Source: Pseudomonadales bacterium
GTDB taxonomy: Bacteria; Pseudomonadota; Gammaproteobacteria; Pseudomonadales; Halieaceae
DNA length: 64,000 nucleotides
Reading direction: 5' to 3'
Assembly (NCBI GenBank): GCA_024234735.1
Contig: JACKNV010000006.1
Span: 1-64,000 of the forward strand
The notes beneath the pieces were generated by a model. It searched no databases, was not told the DNA's origin, and worked only from the letters and a program-made list of their open reading frames with translations. A program made the translations under genes and the position numbers. Shown piece by piece: positions 59,719 through 64,000 of the stretch (its first letter is position 1; every line of letters begins with the position of its first letter).

Positions 59719-60585
59719 TCAGGAAGCGCTGGCCAGTCCCTGGCCGATCAGCAGCTGCAGGTCTGTCCGGAGGTCGGCCAACTCGGCACGCAGGCGCTGG
59801 TCCTGCTTGTCGCTGCGGCTGTCCAGTACATCGGCAATGGCGCTGAAGATTACCTCGAGGTTGTGCTGGTAGGTGACGCGGTACTGCTCGGACACGGTCT
59901 CGTCGCGCAGCACCAGCGCCTCCCGCACTTGCTGCTGCCACCCGGGGCGGCGCTGCAGCATCTGCTCCAGGCGCTGCAGCCAGGCGGAGCGCTCCCGCAG
60001 CCACACCGCGTCCGAGCGTTGCAGGTCGAGGGTGGCAGCGCGCAGGCGCAGCCGCTGTTCCGCGCTGAGCCGTCCCAGGTAGTCCTGCAAGCTGGTTGCC
60101 AGCGCCTCATAGCTCTCTTCGCGGTATTCGCGTTCACTGCGCTCCAGGTATTCCTCCTCGAATTCCTCCTGCCGCTCCTGCAGGTATGCCAGGAACTCGC
60201 GCACCTGTTCGTCGGACAGGCTGGCGCCCAGGGTCAGCAGCCATTCCAGCGACGCCTCCTGCAGGCGCAGCCAGGCATTCTCCACGTCGGCGTAGACAGC
60301 GGCGATCTCGCCGCTGGAGACGGGGGTATCGAGTTCGGTATCGATCTTTTCCAGCAGCGCCAGGTAACGGGGCAGCTCCTCCGCCCGGTGCCAGGCCAGG
60401 AAGGGCGTCAGCAGGTCGTCCAGCTGCCGCTGCTGTGCCGGGTCCAGGTCGACATAGTCGTCCACGTACCAGGGCAGCACGGTGTCGAGGCGGTTGTACA
60501 GGAAGGTGGTGCTGCTGCAGGCTGCCTGCAGGCACAATACGGCTGCCGCCAGGATTACCCTGGCACTGCGTGCGCGCAACGCCAT
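59719..60585 (-). CDS. DUF6279-type lipoprotein
   Basis: The 288-residue exported protein has a lipobox LCLQAACSS (Cys at about residue 22), so it is probably anchored in the outer membrane or inner leaflet. The body is all-helical and charged (EEFEEEYLERSEREYREE; repeated short helices), like DUF6279 lipoproteins of gammaproteobacteria. A strong ribosome site (AGGAGGTGA) precedes ATG 60585, firmly setting the start. Function unknown. It is 17 bp after the diguanylate cyclase, possibly in one transcript. Confidence 0.78.
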   Translation of the reverse strand: MALRARSARVILAAAVLCLQAACSSTTFLYNRLDTVLPWYVDDYVDLDPAQQRQLDDLLTPFLAWHRAEELPRYLALLEKIDTELDTPVSSGEIAAVYADVENAWLRLQEASLEWLLTLGASLSDEQVREFLAYLQERQEEFEEEYLERSEREYREESYEALATSLQDYLGRLSAEQRLRLRAATLDLQRSDAVWLRERSAWLQRLEQMLQRRPGWQQQVREALVLRDETVSEQYRVTYQHNLEVIFSAIADVLDSRSDKQDQRLRAELADLRTDLQLLIGQGLASAS

Positions 60586-60602
60586 TGACTCACCTCCTGC
60601 GC

Positions 60603-61742
60603 TCAGCGCCAGTCCGGGACCGTGCTGGCGCGCGGCCCCCGCTGAGTTGCTCCCTGGGAAGCCATCTCCACCCGGTTGCGACCCATGCGCTTGGCCGTGT
60701 ACAGGGCGGCATCCGCCAGGTTGAACCAGTGATCCAGCGATTCGGCGGCATTCACCTCACACACCCCGACGCTGATGGTCATGCTGCCTTCGGGCAATAC
60801 TTTGCTGGATTCCACCAGGCGGCGCAACTCCTCGGCGACGCTCAGGGCGCCCTCGCGCCCGGTCTGCTTGAGCAGGACCACGAACTCCTCGCCACCGAAG
60901 CGGCACAGGGTATCGACGCCGCGAATTCGATGCGAGATCACTTCGACCAGTTGTTTGATTGCAAGGTCCCCCGCGGCGTGGCCGTACCTGTCGTTGATCC
61001 GCTTGAAATAATCGATATCGATAAGCAGGATCGTCGCGGGATCACGAAACCGCCGCCAGCCCTCCAAAGCGTGCCTGGCCTGCTCCTCCAGGTAGCGACG
61101 GTTGTAGGCCCCGGTAAGGGGGTCGGTAATGGCCATATCCTTGAGTCGGCGACTCTGTTCGGTAACCGCGAACACCAGCCAGGCGCTGACCAGCCAGGTG
61201 AGGCCGAGGCTGACACCAATGACCACGGCTGTGGCCGCCGGGAAGTTGGCGAACACCAGCGGCAGCGCCAGTGCGCCCGAGAGCATGCCTATCCACATGG
61301 CGCGCCGGGAGTGCAGCAACACCGGCAGCCCGGCCAGCAATGGGTAGAGCCAGAACAGGCTGTGCTGCTGGCCTCGCGCTACCGCGAACAGGATCAGCAG
61401 AATACCCAGCAGCAACAAAAGGGTGGGCGACAGAAAAGCCCGCCGGGCGCTTCTCAGCAACCAGATATTCGCCGATATCACGCCGAGCAGGATAAGGCTG
61501 GCCGCCGCCAGCAGCAGCCGGCCGGTGTACAAATCGTACGCCAGCATAGGCGCGAGCACCGATGCCAGTAACAGCAGGATATAGGAATAGGCATCCCGAA
61601 ACCGCTGGCGTTCCTGGCGATTGATGCCCTCGGCGTCAAACCCGTTCAGGCGATATTCGAACTGCTCGGAAAAGGCATCACTGAAGTGCCGCTTGAGGCG
61701 CCCCCAGGAAGATGGCTCTTTTGGTGTTAGCCGTTGTTCCAT
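60603..61742 (-). CDS. Membrane-bound diguanylate cyclase (GGDEF)
   Basis: The 379-residue protein has five to six membrane helices in the first half and a C-terminal GGDEF domain making c-di-GMP. The domain begins DPLTGAYNRRYLEEQ, has LIDIDYFKRINDRYGH, the active site RFGGEEFV and, five residues before GGEEF, an RGVD inhibitory-site motif. So product feedback inhibition is likely. No EAL domain is present. ATG 61742 is chosen; the frame is open about 20 codons more. The sensed signal is unknown. Confidence 0.9.
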   Translation of the reverse strand: MEQRLTPKEPSSWGRLKRHFSDAFSEQFEYRLNGFDAEGINRQERQRFRDAYSYILLLLASVLAPMLAYDLYTGRLLLAAASLILLGVISANIWLLRSARRAFLSPTLLLLLGILLILFAVARGQQHSLFWLYPLLAGLPVLLHSRRAMWIGMLSGALALPLVFANFPAATAVVIGVSLGLTWLVSAWLVFAVTEQSRRLKDMAITDPLTGAYNRRYLEEQARHALEGWRRFRDPATILLIDIDYFKRINDRYGHAAGDLAIKQLVEVISHRIRGVDTLCRFGGEEFVVLLKQTGREGALSVAEELRRLVESSKVLPEGSMTISVGVCEVNAAESLDHWFNLADAALYTAKRMGRNRVEMASQGATQRGPRASTVPDWR

Positions 61743-61822
61743 TTCCGCGATCACCCGGTGGTGACAGTGTGCACCCGGGTTGCCCCCGAACACCGTTTGT
61801 ATCACATCGGGCGATCAAATCA

Positions 61823-61843
61823 CATTTCCCACGACCGGAAATG
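61823..61843. other. Inverted repeat upstream of the diguanylate cyclase
   Basis: CATTTCC and GGAAATG flank seven bases in the 165-bp gap between the cyclase start (61742) and the leuA stop (61908). It may be an operator for the cyclase gene. The gap also contains a GC-rich palindromic stretch near 61861-61885 with no T tail. Confidence 0.3.
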
Positions 61844-61907
61844 GTACCAACAGCATGTTCCGGGGGCGGGCCCGGGGGCTGCCGCCCCACCCGGTCGCTG
61901 GCGGGCC

Positions 61908-63581
61908 TCAGGCCGCGGCCTCACTGGAGGCGGCCGCCTCCCGGTTGATCGCCCGCAGGATGCCGTCCAGCGACGCCTGGATGATGTCGTGACTGCGCCC
62001 CACCCCGCAGCAACGCTCGCCGTTGATATTCAGCTGGATGTAACAGATCGCCTCGGCATCGGCGCTGTGGCTCAGGGCGTGCTCGCTGTATTCCACCAGC
62101 ACGATCTGTTTGCCGGTAAAGCGCTGCATCGCGTCCACGAAGGACGCCACCACGCCGGTGCCGCTGCCGGTCAACTTGTGGGTGGCCTTGCCGTCGGCCA
62201 ACTCCGCCTGCAGCTTGTCGGCATTGTCTTCCCGATTCACCTGGTAATTCCCCAGGGACCAGCGGCCGGCGCTGCTGCAATAGGTCTGCTGGAACAGCTC
62301 GTACAGCGCCTGCGGTTCGATCTCGGTTTCCTGCTGTTCCGCAAAGGCCTGCACCGCGGGGCTAAAATCGATCTGCAACCAGCGCGGCAACGCCAGGCCG
62401 AAGTCGCGCTCCAGCACGTAGGCCACACCGCCCTTGCCGGACTGGCTGTTGATGCGGATGACCTCCTGGTAGGTGCGCCCGATATCCGCCGGGTCGATGG
62501 GCAGATAAGCGACTTCCCAGGCCCGGCTGTCCTCGCGTCGCGCCAGGCACTTCTTGATCGCGTCCTGGTGGCTTCCGGAAAACGCGGTGAACACCAGTTC
62601 GCCGGCATAGGGATGGCGCGGGTGTACCGGCAGGTTGGTGCACTCCTTGACGGTCTGGATGATCTCGTCCATCTGCGCCAGGTTGAGCCGCGGATCGACG
62701 CCCTGGCTGTAAAGGTTCATGGCCATGGTCACGATGTCCATATTGCCGGTGCGTTCGCCGTTGCCCATGAGGGTGCCCTCGACCCGGTCGGCCCCGGCCA
62801 GCACCCCCAGTTCCGCCGCGGCGACGGCACAGCCCCGGTCGTTGTGCGTGTGCAGGGAAATCAGCAGGCTGTCGCGGTTGGCCACATGGTCGCAAAACCA
62901 CTCGATCTGGTCGGCGTACACATTGGGCGTGCTCATTTCCACCGTGGCCGGCAAATTGATGATCACCGGCCGCTCCGGAGTGGGCTGCCAAACCGCGGTA
63001 ACCGCGTCGCAGACTTCTACCGCGAAATCCAACTCGGTGCCGGTGAAGCTCTCCGGTGAATACTCGAATACCCACTGGGTTTCCGGCTGTCGCGCGGCGC
63101 AATCACGCACTAGGGTGGCGCCCTGTACCGCTATGTCGACGATGCCCTGGCGGTCCAGGCCGAATACCTGCTCGCGCTGCACCGTGGAGGTGGAATTGTA
63201 GACATGCACGATCGCCCGCCGCACCCCTTTGAGGGCCTGGAAGGTCTTTTCGATCAGGTCGGCCCGCGCCTGGGTCAACACCTGGATGGTCACATCGGCG
63301 GGAATCCGGTCGTTGTCGATCAGGTCGCGCACGAAGTCGTAATCGTGGCCTGAGGCCGAGGGAAAGCCCACCTCGATCTCCTTGAAGCCGATTTTCACCA
63401 GTTGATCCCACATGCGCGATTTCTGGCGCGTGGTCATGGGCTCGATCAGCGCCTGGTTGCCGTCCCGCAGGTCCACGCTGCACCATTGCGGGGCGCGCTC
63501 TATTACGCGGTCGGGCCAGCGCCGCGAGGCCATGGCGATGGGCTTGAACGCGGGATATTTGCGATGATCGAAACTGCTCAT
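61908..63581 (-). CDS. leuA: 2-isopropylmalate synthase (long form)
   Basis: The 557-residue enzyme condenses acetyl-CoA with 2-ketoisovalerate, committing to leucine. It starts RKYPAFKPIAMASRRWPDRV, which belongs to the longer LeuA class (TIGR00970-like) rather than the E. coli type. SVDLRDGNQALIEPM is the catalytic barrel motif, SLHTHNDRGCAVAAAELGVL binds metal, and the C-terminal LeuA allosteric domain ends in DIIQASLDGILRAI. It is divergent from an Lrp-type regulator across a 302-bp gap. Confidence 0.95.
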   Translation of the reverse strand: MSSFDHRKYPAFKPIAMASRRWPDRVIERAPQWCSVDLRDGNQALIEPMTTRQKSRMWDQLVKIGFKEIEVGFPSASGHDYDFVRDLIDNDRIPADVTIQVLTQARADLIEKTFQALKGVRRAIVHVYNSTSTVQREQVFGLDRQGIVDIAVQGATLVRDCAARQPETQWVFEYSPESFTGTELDFAVEVCDAVTAVWQPTPERPVIINLPATVEMSTPNVYADQIEWFCDHVANRDSLLISLHTHNDRGCAVAAAELGVLAGADRVEGTLMGNGERTGNMDIVTMAMNLYSQGVDPRLNLAQMDEIIQTVKECTNLPVHPRHPYAGELVFTAFSGSHQDAIKKCLARREDSRAWEVAYLPIDPADIGRTYQEVIRINSQSGKGGVAYVLERDFGLALPRWLQIDFSPAVQAFAEQQETEIEPQALYELFQQTYCSSAGRWSLGNYQVNREDNADKLQAELADGKATHKLTGSGTGVVASFVDAMQRFTGKQIVLVEYSEHALSHSADAEAICYIQLNINGERCCGVGRSHDIIQASLDGILRAINREAAASSEAAA

Positions 63582-63883
63582 GTCGTATCGTCCTGTCTAC
63601 CAGTTAAAGGTTGGCTGTTCACCCGCTCGGTTACCCGGCGCAGGCACCCTGGTGGGGTGCCCGGCAAGACGCCGACGGGACGGTAATCACGCCCGCGCCT
63701 GTGATCACAGGTGAATATTCAGCCAGAACGAAAGTATACGTCCTCGGCGGTAGTGAGAGATTGCAAATATCGCCCAGTAGCGCCTCTGATTTGCTACTTC
63801 ATGTTAATTATTCAATTTAAATTAGTGAATGACACTATTTTTTGTGAAATGATCGCCATTATTCCTGCCTGGAGGCCCTGCCC
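63582..63883. promoter_or_regulatory. Divergent leuA / Lrp-type regulator control region
   Basis: This 302-bp gap holds a stem-loop GGCACCC-N5-GGGTGCC (63643-63661), a 14-bp palindrome CCTGTGATCACAGG (63698-63711) and an AT-rich tract (about 63795-63850) that could bind Lrp-class proteins. No leucine-rich leader peptide was found for attenuation, so repressor-type control is more likely than a leuL-type system. Confidence 0.45.
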
Positions 63884-64000
63884 GTGAAGCTGGATCGCAT
63901 CGACCGCAAGATTCTCGCCGCCATGCAACGCAATGGCCGCATCAGCAACCTGGAGCTGGCCGAACTGGTCGGCCTGTCGCCGACGCCCTGTTCCCGCCGG
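63884..64000 (+). CDS. Lrp/AsnC-family transcription regulator (N-terminal part)
   Basis: The first 39 residues before the window edge: KLDRIDRKILAAMQRNGRIS then a helix-turn-helix LELAELVGLSPTPCSRR. This is the usual DNA-binding start of Lrp/AsnC regulators. The start is GTG 63884, with GGAGG at 63871-63875, 8 bases earlier. It is divergent from leuA and may control it or itself in response to an amino acid; the ligand domain is not visible. Confidence 0.85.
   Translation, partial: MKLDRIDRKILAAMQRNGRISNLELAELVGLSPTPCSRR

Noticed and set aside
63698..63711. CCTGTGATCACAGG as a CRP-type site
   Set aside because: CRP sites need TGTGA and TCACA separated by six bases; here they abut. Kept only as an unassigned palindrome.
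1..64000. CRISPR array, transposase, toxin-antitoxin pair or phage genes
   Set aside because: No regularly spaced repeats, DDE or recombinase motifs, or phage proteins were seen on either strand.

Overview
The window is about 64 kb of GC-rich, gene-dense chromosome. Gene families point to a Gram-negative gammaproteobacterium: RdgC, ParE-CpdA-YqiB-TolC, GlnE, fused ArgA, HldE, WaaA/C/F/G/P and MnmH/SelD. The mix of housekeeping genes with a KstD-type flavoprotein, a nitrobindin-like protein, a long-form LeuA and a DUF6279-type lipoprotein would suit a marine Halieaceae/Cellvibrionales-type lineage. That placement is inference, since no rRNA is present.

Layout. (1) 1-5.2 kb: end of an unknown gene; tRNA-Phe(GAA) with a good promoter; two further copies of the tRNA 3' end, the outer one about 1.7 kb away, enclosing an amidohydrolase and a nitrobindin-like gene; a thioesterase/ferric-reductase-like/MscS group; a K+ channel and a YjdF-type membrane protein. 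(2) 5.3-13.7 kb: an RND efflux permease and adaptor, then a convergent selenium block (flavoprotein-SelD fusion and MnmH) and rdgC. (3) 14-25 kb: outer-membrane barrel, KstD/fumarate-reductase-like flavoprotein, glyoxalase, a sensor phosphatase/kinase with STAS antagonist (partner switching), amidotransferase, PAP2 phosphatase coupled to a glycosyltransferase, an octaheme cytochrome c with TPR tail, and YceI. (4) 25-30 kb: parE, cpdA, yqiB and divergent tolC. (5) 30-49 kb: a large surface-glycan region. It has waaA, a flavoprotein/aldo-keto reductase pair, hldE, two methyltransferases, an alpha/alpha-toroid protein, a GT4 transferase, rfbACBD for dTDP-L-rhamnose, three LPS-kinase-family genes, waaG, waaC and waaF. 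A roughly 50% GC NTF2-like gene sits inside it as a compositional outlier. (6) 49-64 kb: ilvE, glnE, a GspE/PilB-type ATPase, argE, argA, ilvD, a DUF6279-type lipoprotein, a diguanylate cyclase, leuA and the start of a divergent Lrp/AsnC regulator.

How the parts work together. HldE makes ADP-heptose, WaaA adds Kdo, WaaC/WaaF add heptoses, WaaP-like kinases phosphorylate the core, WaaG extends it and RfbA-D supply rhamnose; the GT4/methyltransferase/toroid operon and the flavoprotein/AKR pair probably add or modify a lineage-specific glycan. IlvD, IlvE and LeuA belong to branched-chain amino-acid synthesis, with an Lrp-type regulator next door. SelD and MnmH supply 2-selenouridine in tRNA.

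No CRISPR array, transposase, integrase, phage gene or rRNA was seen. No fully new multigene defence-type system is evident. The strongest candidates for something undescribed are the GT4-methyltransferase-toroid operon, the flavoprotein/AKR pair between waaA and hldE, the octaheme-TPR cytochrome, the one-protein phosphatase/kinase switch, and the tRNA-Phe 3'-end repeats.
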